From contig CAKZMS010000066.1 of assembly GCA_937128785.1 (NCBI GenBank), forward strand, positions 1 through 6,004: a stretch of DNA of 6,004 nt, read 5' to 3'. The notes under the pieces are model-generated. The model saw only the letters and a list, made by a program, of their open reading frames with translations. It had not been told where the DNA came from and ran no database searches. Source of the stretch: an uncultured Opitutaceae bacterium. Lineage in GTDB: Bacteria > Verrucomicrobiota > Verrucomicrobiia > Opitutales > Opitutaceae. Position 1 is the stretch's first letter. Each line of letters begins with the position of its first letter. Below are positions 1-5,789 of the stretch, piece after piece. A program made the translations under genes and the position numbers.

Positions 1-1437
1 CGGTGGTTGTTGATTGCCACGATCCTGGTCTCTTCCTCCTGCTGCCGCGAAAAAGGCTCGTGCACGCTGCACATTCGACTTGCCCACGGCGGTGAGCACC
101 CGCAACCGGTCTTCGTCGAAGCTCTCGTGCATACGGCTGACCATTTCGATCACCCCAAGGGCGTTCGCCCCGATCCGGATCGGGGTCGCCGCGGCGGATT
201 TGAAGCCCGCTCGATGGGCGGCGGCACTGCGCGCAACATCCGGATAACGTTCGAGTTTTTCGACCCACTGGGCAGATTTCGCCCGCCAGGTTCGACCCGG
301 CAAACTGTCGTCGGCTTCGAGGACGCCGGTCCCCACCGCGGAAAAAAAGCCATCGTGGGTGTCGGCGTCCTTTGCCCACGTCTGGAATGGCTGGAGACAA
401 TCGGAATCCGGATCGTGCATCCAAAGAACCGCGACTTCCCATTCCAAGCCGGAGCCAATCGTCTCCATTAGCTCTTCCGCCACTTCGTCGAGGGAACGTT
501 CGGAAGCCAGCAGCTGCGCAATCCGAAATTGCGTGCGTAGTCCGGCATTAGCGGCTCGAGAGGCCGTAATGTCCCTCTCGATCGCCATGAAGTGCACGAC
601 CTCTCCGTCATCGTCCAACAGCGGTTGGACCTCGAAAGACACCCAATATTGCCGCCCCGATTTATGGTAGTTGAGCACCTCGGCCTGGAACGGTTTCTTT
701 TCGCGAATCCGCTCCCGCCTATAGATTTTGGTTTCGAGGTCGGTGCCGGGACCTTGCAGGACGTTCCCGGGGATTTTTCCGATAACCTCCTCCAATGTGT
801 AGCCGGTGAGCCGCGTAAACCCGGCGTTGATCCACTCCGTGCGGCCCTGCGGGTCGGCCAACAAAACGGCGTTGTCCGTGCGCTCTGCAATCAAGGCCAG
901 CCGCCGAGTTTCTGCTTCCTGCGTGGTCAGTCGGGTATTGGCTTCCTTCAGCTTGGTGCGTTGGGAACGCAGCTTGTCGGTGAGACGTTTGAGGTCGTCG
1001 GTCGCCATCTTCTGCGAGCGCAAGATGTGCAACAAATCGACGGCGGGATCATGGATGGCGAAGTCCTCAATGTTGAGGCTGTATTTGCCGAGGTCGGTGG
1101 TGTCGGACAGCCAGGGGGATCCGAGAAATAGCAACCCGCCTGAGTCGAGCGGGAGCCCCTGACCACGCAACAGCAGTTCGGAAGTTTTTTCCTGCAGAAC
1201 CCAAAGGACTCCCTGGTCGTTCCGCAGGCTGTCCAGTTCCAACTCTCGGTCTGGTCGTTTGCAGATGAAGGCTTCCGTGATCGCAACTCCTGGCTGCAGG
1301 TTCGGACAGACTCTTTGCAAGGACGATCCCAGACTGCGGATTCTAAACTCCGCGTCGGACTCGATGAAAAACGGAAACAGTTCCGCGATGGACCCCGGGG
1401 GAAACTCGGGCCCGGGAGCTTCGGTCGAATCTACCAT
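1..1437 (-). CDS. HNOBA-PAS-GAF sensor protein, probable NO-responsive signalling kinase (3' part outside window)
   Basis: The reading frame is open from an ATG at 1437 to the window edge (479 codons, no stop). Residues ~18-165 match the HNOBA domain of soluble guanylate cyclase: FRIRSLGSSLQRVCPNLQPG at 31-50, LLLRGQG near 88-94, LLFLGSPWL at 102-110 and the helix start DLKRLTDKL at 148-156. A signalling coiled coil follows (~140-185). A PAS domain spans ~183-292 (WINAGFTRLTGY, LQGPGTD at 227-233, ending in AIERDIT at 285-291). A GAF domain spans ~300-455 (LPGRTW at 379-384, AATPIRIG, LGVIEM). The output domain is not in view; a histidine kinase is most likely, a GGDEF or cyclase possible. 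The start overlaps the H-NOX stop by 7 bases (ATGGTAG), so translational coupling is likely, and the H-NOX protein should be its heme partner. HNOBA, PAS and GAF are clear; the function is inferred. After about residue 455 the frame stops looking like protein, and another frame looks real (see findings). Confidence 0.85.
   Translation of the reverse strand, partial: MVDSTEAPGPEFPPGSIAELFPFFIESDAEFRIRSLGSSLQRVCPNLQPGVAITEAFICKRPDRELELDSLRNDQGVLWVLQEKTSELLLRGQGLPLDSGGLLFLGSPWLSDTTDLGKYSLNIEDFAIHDPAVDLLHILRSQKMATDDLKRLTDKLRSQRTKLKEANTRLTTQEAETRRLALIAERTDNAVLLADPQGRTEWINAGFTRLTGYTLEEVIGKIPGNVLQGPGTDLETKIYRRERIREKKPFQAEVLNYHKSGRQYWVSFEVQPLLDDDGEVVHFMAIERDITASRAANAGLRTQFRIAQLLASERSLDEVAEELMETIGSGLEWEVAVLWMHDPDSDCLQPFQTWAKDADTHDGFFSAVGTGVLEADDSLPGRTWRAKSAQWVEKLERYPDVARSAAAHRAGFKSAAATPIRIGANALGVIEMVSRMHESFDEDRLRVLTAVGKSNVQRARAFFAAAGGRDQDRGNQQPP
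168..185. repeat. Perfect 18-bp palindrome inside the GAF coding region
   Basis: CCCCGATCCGGATCGGGG reads identically on both strands and is flanked by non-matching bases. It encodes part of the GAF strand read as TPIRIG (residues 418-423). There is no T-tract. It is probably a coincidence of high-GC codons rather than a site. Confidence 0.5.
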
Positions 1438-1973
1438 GTGACGACGAACACGTCGTGATCCGCTCCGGCGGCCCGGCTGTCCCGTTGGGTGATGGTCGCG
1501 GGGGTCTCGAACATTTTACCGAGGCCTTTAACCAGACCGACCACAAAATGGGCCAACCCATCCCGATGGGTGCGATAGTGGAGCAGGAGGGAGTTTTCTG
1601 TTACATCCGAAACGTCGAAACTAGGGGGCTGTAATTTCGGATAAATCATCACGACGCGGGTGTGGAAGTTGGGCAGGTTGACCAAAAAATCCTTCAGGTT
1701 GTTGCCGCCGGCATGCATCAAATCGCCGTAGCCTTCGAGGGCCGTGCGGAGAACCCAGTGCTCGCCGAATGCTTCCAGGATCTCCTCGGCGGGGGTTTGG
1801 CTCAGCTCACTGGCTGCTGCCACCAAGCGGTAGGTGTAGTCGTCGGGATAGCCCTCGTTGCTGATGAAGACATCCACATCGATGCCCGCCATCTCCTTGA
1901 TCTTCTCCCAAGCCTCCTCGCCGTGAGTTTCACAAACCATCTGCTCAATCGCCTGATTTACCATGCCATACAT
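1431..1973 (-). CDS. Stand-alone H-NOX (HNOB) heme nitric-oxide sensor protein, 180 aa
   Basis: This cytosolic heme protein would bind NO and pass the signal to a partner, probably the HNOBA protein encoded by the overlapping downstream gene. The whole length fits the family (~180 residues). It begins MYGMVNQAIEQMV, the typical H-NOX start. The proximal heme ligand is His104 in NLPNFHTRV, followed by YPKLQPPSF (111-119) and NSLLLHYRTHRDGL. The heme-propionate motif Y-x-S-x-R appears as Tyr133-x-Thr135-x-Arg137, a Ser-to-Thr change. Counting from Arg137, the residue matching sGC Ile145 (Tyr140 in the O2-binding Thermoanaerobacter protein) is Phe143. With no distal tyrosine, NO selectivity rather than O2 binding is expected. 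The ATG at 1973 is chosen because the frame upstream, open to 2150, runs through the terminator and into the tRNA gene and matches nothing in the family. No good Shine-Dalgarno is seen (TTTTGGGGC precedes the ATG). Confidence 0.95.
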   Translation of the reverse strand: MYGMVNQAIEQMVCETHGEEAWEKIKEMAGIDVDVFISNEGYPDDYTYRLVAAASELSQTPAEEILEAFGEHWVLRTALEGYGDLMHAGGNNLKDFLVNLPNFHTRVVMIYPKLQPPSFDVSDVTENSLLLHYRTHRDGLAHFVVGLVKGLGKMFETPATITQRDSRAAGADHDVFVVTW

Positions 1974-2070
1974 GCCCCAAAATTGGGACTTTTCGTCTAT
2001 GGTGGCAATGCATGAAATTGGCGTTTGCCAGTTCAGATATCCGTCGATCGACCCGTTGTTGCTAGGCACC

Positions 2071-2097
2071 AAAAAACCCGCCTCGGAAGGCGGGTTT
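2071..2097 (-). terminator. Intrinsic terminator of the tRNA-Glu transcript
   Basis: On the minus strand a perfect 10-bp stem (AAACCCGCCT / AGGCGGGTTT) closes a TCCG loop and runs into six T in total (plus-strand A at 2071-2076). It begins 5 bases after the encoded CCA of the tRNA. It separates the tRNA transcript from the H-NOX gene, which must therefore have its own promoter in 1974-2070 or depend on readthrough. Confidence 0.9.
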
Positions 2098-2102
2098 AAA
2101 AT

Positions 2103-2180
2103 TGGCGTCCCCACGGGGATTCGAACCCCGGTTGCATGGATGAAAACCATGTGTCCTGGACCGGGCTAGACGATAGGGAC
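2103..2180 (-). tRNA. tRNA-Glu, anticodon TTC, CCA encoded
   Basis: The minus strand folds as a full cloverleaf. The acceptor arms are GTCCCTA and TGGGGAC (one G-T pair), with discriminator G and an encoded CCA at 2103-2105. The anticodon stem is CATGG/CCATG with loop TTTTCAT, giving anticodon TTC (glutamate). The T-arm carries GGTTCGAATCC, and the D-arm has the ATCGTCTAG start typical of tRNA-Glu. It has its own promoter candidate upstream and a terminator immediately downstream, so it appears to be a single-gene unit. Confidence 0.96.
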
Positions 2181-2199
2181 GTAAAACGCGGAATGGCGG

Positions 2200-2243
2200 A
2201 ACGTAGAAATCACCGGCCCACGTGCAAGTGAAATTTTTAATTA
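2200..2243 (-). promoter_or_regulatory. Candidate sigma-70 promoter with UP element for tRNA-Glu
   Basis: On the minus strand, TTGCAC (2227-2222) and TACGTT (2205-2200) are separated by 16 bases. A 13-base A/T-only tract (2231-2243) lies 3 bases upstream of the -35 box, as UP elements do. The stretch just after the -10 (CCGCCA) is GC-rich, like the discriminators of stringently controlled stable-RNA promoters. The -10 ends 19 bases before the mature tRNA 5' end, leaving a short leader for RNase P. Both boxes deviate from consensus, so this is a position-based inference. Confidence 0.5.
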
Positions 2244-2332
2244 CCTGCGGGATAGGATATTCAAGAATACGTTTCCGCGGCGAATCGGACCCGTCCTCGA
2301 GCTAAAAGTCGCGATATCCACGCTGAGAGCGT

Positions 2333-2749
2333 TCAAAAGCGCGATTTAGGCTCGAAGCGTTCCCACCGCACGAAGGCTCCGTCCTGCCAGAAGACCCGGA
2401 ATTGGATGATCGAATTCACATCCTCCTCTTCGTAGGTGGGGATGCCCACTCCCCCGGGGCCGATAGCTCCCTCATTGATCACCGTCCGCGTGCCGGTTTT
2501 CTCCATGCGCGTGTAGACCCAGACCGAGTCCGCGTCGGGGGCCTCTGAGGTCTCGAGTCGGTCGCGAGGGTCGCCGAGGAGCTCGAGCACGGCTTCCTGG
2601 GTCGTGCCTGGGGCGAGATTTTCCAATCGTTCGTCGAATTCACGAGCGGTTAAGCCTTTTCCGACGGACTCGCAGCCTCCGTTCGCCAGACTCAGGAGAA
2701 GGACGGTAGCCAAGGTGATAGTGAAACGAAGCGAGATACGGCGGCACAT
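2333..2749 (-). CDS. Putative BamE/SmpA-like lipoprotein, 138 aa
   Basis: The N-terminus is a signal peptide: a basic stretch (RR at 3-4, R8), a hydrophobic core (~10-21), then ANGGC with Cys26 as probable lipid-anchor residue. The -3 position is Asn rather than the usual Leu, so the lipobox is imperfect. Residues 46-61 (APGTTQEAVLELLGDP) match the helix motif of the SmpA/OmlA/BamE fold (G-x-T-x-x-x-V-x-x-x-L-G-x-P). The rest has strand-like segments (SVWVYTRME, IIQFRVFWQDGAFVRWERF) that fit the small two-layer fold. A role in the BAM complex is not implied: many BamE-like lipoproteins have no known job. No Shine-Dalgarno is seen before the ATG. The gene is 152 bases upstream of the tRNA on the same strand and has no convincing terminator of its own. 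Confidence 0.75.
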   Translation of the reverse strand: MCRRISLRFTITLATVLLLSLANGGCESVGKGLTAREFDERLENLAPGTTQEAVLELLGDPRDRLETSEAPDADSVWVYTRMEKTGTRTVINEGAIGPGGVGIPTYEEEDVNSIIQFRVFWQDGAFVRWERFEPKSRF

Positions 2750-3036
2750 GGCGGGGATGGTTTCGGAAGTTGGATTTCAGAAAGTGGAGTCTCTTCGGTC
2801 ACTGCCGAAGGGGCAATCACCCTGCATCAAATAAGTCACCTTTAGCCAAAGATTGTTCAAATTCGTGGCGCGCCATTGGGGCGCCGGAAGCACGCTCAGG
2901 TTGTGCGAATGAAGCGCGGGGAAAGCCGCTGAAATTTTCCTGCTGACACGCAGGAAAGAACAAGAAGTGGGAAGCGGGCGTTGGGGTTTTACCGCACAAT
3001 CGGCCTCGATTCGTTTCCCATAACCCCCTCCAGCTC
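2750..3036. other. Divergent intergenic region
   Basis: These 287 bases lie between the divergently transcribed lipoprotein and ABM/mmd genes, so they should hold both promoters. I find no convincing -35/-10 pair on either strand. Visible structure comprises an inverted repeat with 6-bp arms (CTTCGG at 2793-2798, CCGAAG at 2805-2810), the self-complementary GGCGCGCC at 2867-2874, and the stronger repeat annotated separately. Short open frames here have no recognisable protein content. Confidence 0.6.
2936..2957. repeat. Inverted repeat, 8-bp perfect arms, upstream of the ABM/mmd operon
   Basis: TTTCCTGC (2936-2943) and GCAGGAAA (2950-2957) are perfect inverted arms around TGACAC. There is no T-tract on either side, so it is not an intrinsic terminator. 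It ends 79 bases before the first ATG of the plus-strand operon, a place suited to an operator or a 5'-leader hairpin. The function is unknown. Confidence 0.5.
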
Positions 3037-3324
3037 ATGGCAATCAAGGTGCTAATTATCCGACACGGTGGCTCCGAGTGCTTCGAAGACCTCAAGCCCC
3101 TCCTGCAACGTTTGCGTTCGTTGGCTCTCGCCCAACCCGGTTACGTTTCCGGCGAGACCTACTGCAATATTGAGGATCCCGGTGAATATCTGGTGATCAG
3201 CACCTGGTCTTCTTTGGAGACCTGGACGGCCTGGCACAATCAGGCGGAGCGGGCCTCGGTCCAGGACCGAATAGATGCGCTGCTGGGTGAGCCCACAGTG
3301 TATCATGTTTTTCAACACGCTTAA
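3037..3324 (+). CDS. Antibiotic-biosynthesis-monooxygenase (ABM) domain protein, 95 aa
   Basis: The sequence fits the small ABM fold, a dimeric ferredoxin-like alpha+beta barrel found in quinol monooxygenases, heme-degrading enzymes and proteins of unknown role. Strand 1 is MAIKVLIIRH. Next are a helix with a Leu/Arg repeat (~17-31), the PGYVSGETY strand (34-42), GEYLVISTW (49-57) and the signature segment W57, W63 and W66 leading to a helix that ends near residue 83. The family length (~95-105) matches. Heme-type IsdG catalytic residues are not evident, so no reaction should be assigned. The start is supported by the match to the family's first strand, although the bases before it (CCCCCTCCAGCTC) contain no Shine-Dalgarno. 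It ends 13 bases before mmdA and is very probably co-transcribed with it, suggesting a role connected to propionate metabolism; that link is inference only. Confidence 0.85.
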   Translation: MAIKVLIIRHGGSECFEDLKPLLQRLRSLALAQPGYVSGETYCNIEDPGEYLVISTWSSLETWTAWHNQAERASVQDRIDALLGEPTVYHVFQHA

Positions 3325-3330
3325 GGAAAG
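3323..3330 (+). promoter_or_regulatory. Ribosome binding site of mmdA
   Basis: AAGGAAAG overlaps the stop codon of the ABM gene and leaves 10 bases between AAGGA and the ATG at 3338. It supports that start and suggests coupled translation. Confidence 0.65.
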
Positions 3331-3337
3331 CTGAACC

Positions 3338-4891
3338 ATGGAAACCAAGACTGTCCGCCTCGATGAACTGGCGGATCTGAAACAACAGGCGCGTTTGGGT
3401 GGAGGGGCCGAGCGCATCGCCAAGCACAAGGCCAAGGGCCGGATGACCGCTCGCGAGCGGATTGACTATCTCCTCGACGAGGGAAGCTTCGACGAGTTCG
3501 ACCTCTTCAAGGTCCATCGCTGTACCAATTTTGGCATGGAAAAGAAGGAGTTCCCCGGCGATGGCGTCGTCACGGGATACGGTACCATCGAGGGGCGTTT
3601 GGTCTATGTGTTCTCGCAGGACTTCACCGTGTTCGGTGGATCTCTGTCGGAAACCTTTGCCGAGAAGATCTGCAAGATCATGGACATGGCCATGAAGAAC
3701 GGCGCCCCGGTCATCGGTTTGAACGACAGTGGTGGGGCCCGGATTCAGGAGGGCATCGAAAGTCTCGCCGGTTACACCGAGATCTTCCAACGCAACGTCA
3801 TGTCATCCGGCGTCGTGCCGCAGATTTCCGGCATCTTCGGGCCCTGTGCCGGTGGGGCCGTCTACTCGCCGGCGCTCACGGATTTCACCTTCATGGTGGA
3901 GGAACAGTCCTACATGTTCCTCACCGGACCAAAGGTGGTGAAGACGGTGACGCACGAGGATGTTTCGGTCGAGGATCTCGGCGGCGCCTCGGTGCATACC
4001 ACGCGCAGCGGGGTCGCTCACTTGGCGTTTCCCGACGAGGCTTCCACCATTGATGCGATCAAACGCCTGGTGGCGTTTCTGCCTGCCAACAACGCCGAGG
4101 ATCCGCCGGCGGTGGAGTGCACTGATCCGGTCGACCGCTACTGCGACGGACTCGACCAGATCATCCCCGAAAACCCGAATCACCCCTACGACATCAAGGA
4201 AGTGATCCAATGGATCGTTGATCACGGCGACTTCATGGAGATGCAGCCCAACTTTGGAGCCAGCCTCGTCACGGGGTTCGCCCGCATGGCCGGTAAACCG
4301 GTCGGCGTGGTGGCCAACCAACCGAAGCATCTCGCCGGAGTGCTCGACTGCGATTCGTCCGTTAAGGGTGCGCGGTTTGTGCGGTTCTGTGACGCGTTTA
4401 ATATTCCGCTGGTTACCCTAGTCGACGTGCCGGGTTTCCTCCCGGGCACCTTCCAGGAACATCGCGGCATCATCCGCGAGGGAGCGAAGATGCTTTTCGC
4501 CTACGCGGAAGCGACGGTGCCCAAGGTGACCGTGACGACTCGCAAATCCTACGGCGGGGCCTATTGCGTCATGAGCTCCAAACACCTTCGTGGTGACGTG
4601 AACTACGCGTGGCCTTCCGCAGAGATCGCGGTGATGGGCGCCAAGGGCGCGGTGGAAATTCTCTACGGTCGGGAAGCCGCCAAGGCGGATGATCCCGCCG
4701 CGTTCCTCGCGGAAAAAGAGGCCGACTACAACGAGCGCTTCACCACGCCATTGGTCGCAGCCCGTCGGGGCTACATTGATGACATCATCACGCCCGGTCG
4801 CACCCGCCTGCGTCTCATCAAAGCGCTCTCCATGTTGGAGCACAAACAAGACACCAACCCCCGCAAGAAACACGGCAACATGCCGCTGTAA
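3338..4891 (+). CDS. mmdA: Methylmalonyl-CoA decarboxylase alpha subunit / acyl-CoA carboxyltransferase, 517 aa
   Basis: This biotin-dependent carboxyltransferase moves a carboxyl group between methylmalonyl-CoA and biotin on the carrier protein. Length (517) and architecture match the crotonase-fold family of propionyl-CoA carboxylase beta, transcarboxylase 12S and MmdA. The N-terminal half has [14 protein letters not shown] (33-46), [11 protein letters not shown], the oxyanion-hole segment [11 protein letters not shown] (129-139) and [16 protein letters not shown] (168-183). The C-terminal half has [20 protein letters not shown] (333-352), [25 protein letters not shown] (362-386), [14 protein letters not shown] (404-417) and [19 protein letters not shown] (424-442), ending in KHGNMPL. 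Sequence alone does not separate MmdA from a soluble propionyl-CoA carboxylase beta; the downstream gamma, biotin-carrier and beta-pump genes make the sodium-pump decarboxylase the better call. Residue 410 is Cys where propionyl-CoA carboxylases usually have Asp (see findings). Confidence 0.93.
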   Translation: METKTVRLDELADLKQQARLGGGAERIAKHKAKGRMTARERIDYLLDEGSFDEFDLFKVHRCTNFGMEKKEFPGDGVVTGYGTIEGRLVYVFSQDFTVFGGSLSETFAEKICKIMDMAMKNGAPVIGLNDSGGARIQEGIESLAGYTEIFQRNVMSSGVVPQISGIFGPCAGGAVYSPALTDFTFMVEEQSYMFLTGPKVVKTVTHEDVSVEDLGGASVHTTRSGVAHLAFPDEASTIDAIKRLVAFLPANNAEDPPAVECTDPVDRYCDGLDQIIPENPNHPYDIKEVIQWIVDHGDFMEMQPNFGASLVTGFARMAGKPVGVVANQPKHLAGVLDCDSSVKGARFVRFCDAFNIPLVTLVDVPGFLPGTFQEHRGIIREGAKMLFAYAEATVPKVTVTTRKSYGGAYCVMSSKHLRGDVNYAWPSAEIAVMGAKGAVEILYGREAAKADDPAAFLAEKEADYNERFTTPLVAARRGYIDDIITPGRTRLRLIKALSMLEHKQDTNPRKKHGNMPL

Positions 4892-4917
4892 GCGGAGATC
4901 CGCGAAAGCCTCCGATC

Positions 4918-5301
4918 ATGACTCCCATCCTCGCATTCAGCTGGCAAAACGTCGTCGATGGCAACGGTATCCCGCTGGCCCTGACCGGCCTTTCCATCGT
5001 CTTCAGTGGACTGCTGGTTATCGCGCTGTTCATCTTCTCACTGCCCAAACTGCTCAAGCAGTGGGATCGGCTGATGGCCAAGCCGACCACGCTGGCCAAG
5101 CCGGCGGTGGCGTCCGTGGAAGAGCCCGCTGATCCCGCCACCGCTTCGCCGGAAGTACAGGCCGCCCTCGCGTGGGTTGCCGTGCGCGAACTCGAAGTAT
5201 TCCGGTTGGGCGATGAACAACGCCTGACTCTCCAATCCCATCGTCGGTCCGGTATGTGGCGGACGATCTCAACCCTGCGCGACAAAGACACCTCAGACTA
5301 A
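4918..5301 (+). CDS. mmdD: OadG-family gamma (MmdD-type) membrane subunit of sodium-pump decarboxylase, 127 aa
   Basis: The protein has one clear membrane helix (~19-43, LALTGLSIVFSGLLVIALFI then FSLPKLL), which follows the OAD_gamma pattern of a short periplasmic N-terminus, one helix and a basic exit (KLLKQWDRLMAK). A Pro/Ala-rich linker (~55-78) leads to a short helix (PEVQAALAWVAVRELEVF) and a C-terminal tail (FRLGDEQRLTL...GMWRTISTL). In the family this small subunit anchors the carboxyltransferase to the membrane beta subunit and helps assembly. It starts 26 bases after mmdA. No strong Shine-Dalgarno precedes it (GCGGAG just after the mmdA stop is too far away), so coupling to mmdA is possible. 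Sequence conservation in this family is low; the helix, size and position carry the assignment. Confidence 0.85.
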   Translation: MTPILAFSWQNVVDGNGIPLALTGLSIVFSGLLVIALFIFSLPKLLKQWDRLMAKPTTLAKPAVASVEEPADPATASPEVQAALAWVAVRELEVFRLGDEQRLTLQSHRRSGMWRTISTLRDKDTSD

Positions 5302-5765
5302 TGCGCCGCTACGAACTCACCATTAACGACCAACCGGTCACCGTAAAAGTTAAGTCCGTCGGGCATGGCGAAAGTCAGCTCGAAGTTGAAGGCGTGACCT
5401 ACGCCGTGCGGCTTTCGCGACAGGAGATTCTGCCCAGTACCGCCAAGGCGCCGGGCGCCCTAGGTGCGGCGATGACGCCCTCGCCGGGGCCGGCTCCGGC
5501 CGCCGCCAAGGCAGCTCCCGTTCCGGCCTCCGCCAGAAAGGGCGAAGCCGGTCCCGGTTTGGTGACCGCGCCGATTCCGGGAGCCGTGCTCGAGGTCTTC
5601 GTCAAAGTAGGCGAAAAAGTCGAGGCCGGCGCACCGCTCCTGAAGATGGAGGCGATGAAGATGGAGAACACCATCGCTTCGCCCATGGCCGGCGAAGTCG
5701 CCAGCATCGCCGTCGCCAAAGGCGCGGTGGTCGACCAGGGTCAGGAGCTGGTCGTGGTCACTTAA
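5301..5765 (+). CDS. mmdC: Biotin carrier subunit of methylmalonyl-CoA decarboxylase, 154 aa
   Basis: The C-terminal domain (~86-154) is a biotinyl domain: TAPIPGAVLEVFVKVGEKVEAG, then the biotinylation site EAMKMEN with Lys120 as the attachment residue, followed by SPMAGEVASIAVAKGAVVDQGQ. A flexible Pro/Ala-rich linker (~48-80) joins it to an N-terminal beta-rich region (RYELTINDQPVTVKVKSVG, SQLEVEGVTYAVRLSR) seen in MmdC and other decarboxylase carriers. The protein shuttles carboxybiotin between MmdA and the MmdB sodium pump. The ATG at 5301 is chosen because it overlaps the preceding stop as TAATG and opens directly with the conserved MRRYEL strand. A longer frame from 5256 would add 15 residues lying entirely inside the upstream gene. 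Confidence 0.93.
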   Translation: MRRYELTINDQPVTVKVKSVGHGESQLEVEGVTYAVRLSRQEILPSTAKAPGALGAAMTPSPGPAPAAAKAAPVPASARKGEAGPGLVTAPIPGAVLEVFVKVGEKVEAGAPLLKMEAMKMENTIASPMAGEVASIAVAKGAVVDQGQELVVVT

Positions 5766-5775
5766 CCTCCGTTTC

Positions 5776-5780
5776 GAGGA
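5776..5780 (+). promoter_or_regulatory. Ribosome binding site of mmdB
   Basis: GAGGA lies 9 bases before the ATG at 5790. It is the clearest Shine-Dalgarno in the operon and fixes the mmdB start. Confidence 0.7.
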
Positions 5781-5789
5781 CGCATCATC

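Noticed and set aside
468..890. 140-codon minus-strand frame overlapping the PAS domain
   Set aside because: It is Ser/Arg/Pro-rich out-of-frame reading of the sensor gene; the overlapping frame gives the recognisable PAS.
592..1131. 179-codon open frame on the plus strand opposite the PAS/HNOBA region
   Set aside because: It is antisense to a clear HNOBA-PAS coding sequence, has no domain-like content, and exists because the high-GC minus gene leaves few stops on the other strand.
2002..2033. Possible NsrR-like or sigma-54-like site before the H-NOX gene (ATGCAT, TGGC-N4-GCCA)
   Set aside because: ATGCAT is only a fragment of the NsrR pattern, and the TGGC element lacks a GC at -12 spacing; chance is sufficient.
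1974..2150. Upstream extension of the H-NOX frame to an ATG at 2150
   Set aside because: The extra 59 residues would be encoded by the terminator and the tRNA gene, and the family begins at MYG.
2320..2332. Short hairpin ACGCT/AGCGT just after the lipoprotein stop codon
   Set aside because: It has only 5 bp with a 3-base loop and no T-tract; too weak to call a terminator.
2817..3095. 92-codon minus-strand frame across the divergent intergenic region
   Set aside because: It overlaps the start of the ABM gene, has no recognisable domain, and has no supporting ribosome binding site.
3197..4330. Two long minus-strand frames (197 and 175 codons) opposite mmdA
   Set aside because: They are rich in His/Asp/Val/Leu as expected from the complement of GC-biased coding sequence, and mmdA is unmistakable on the plus strand.
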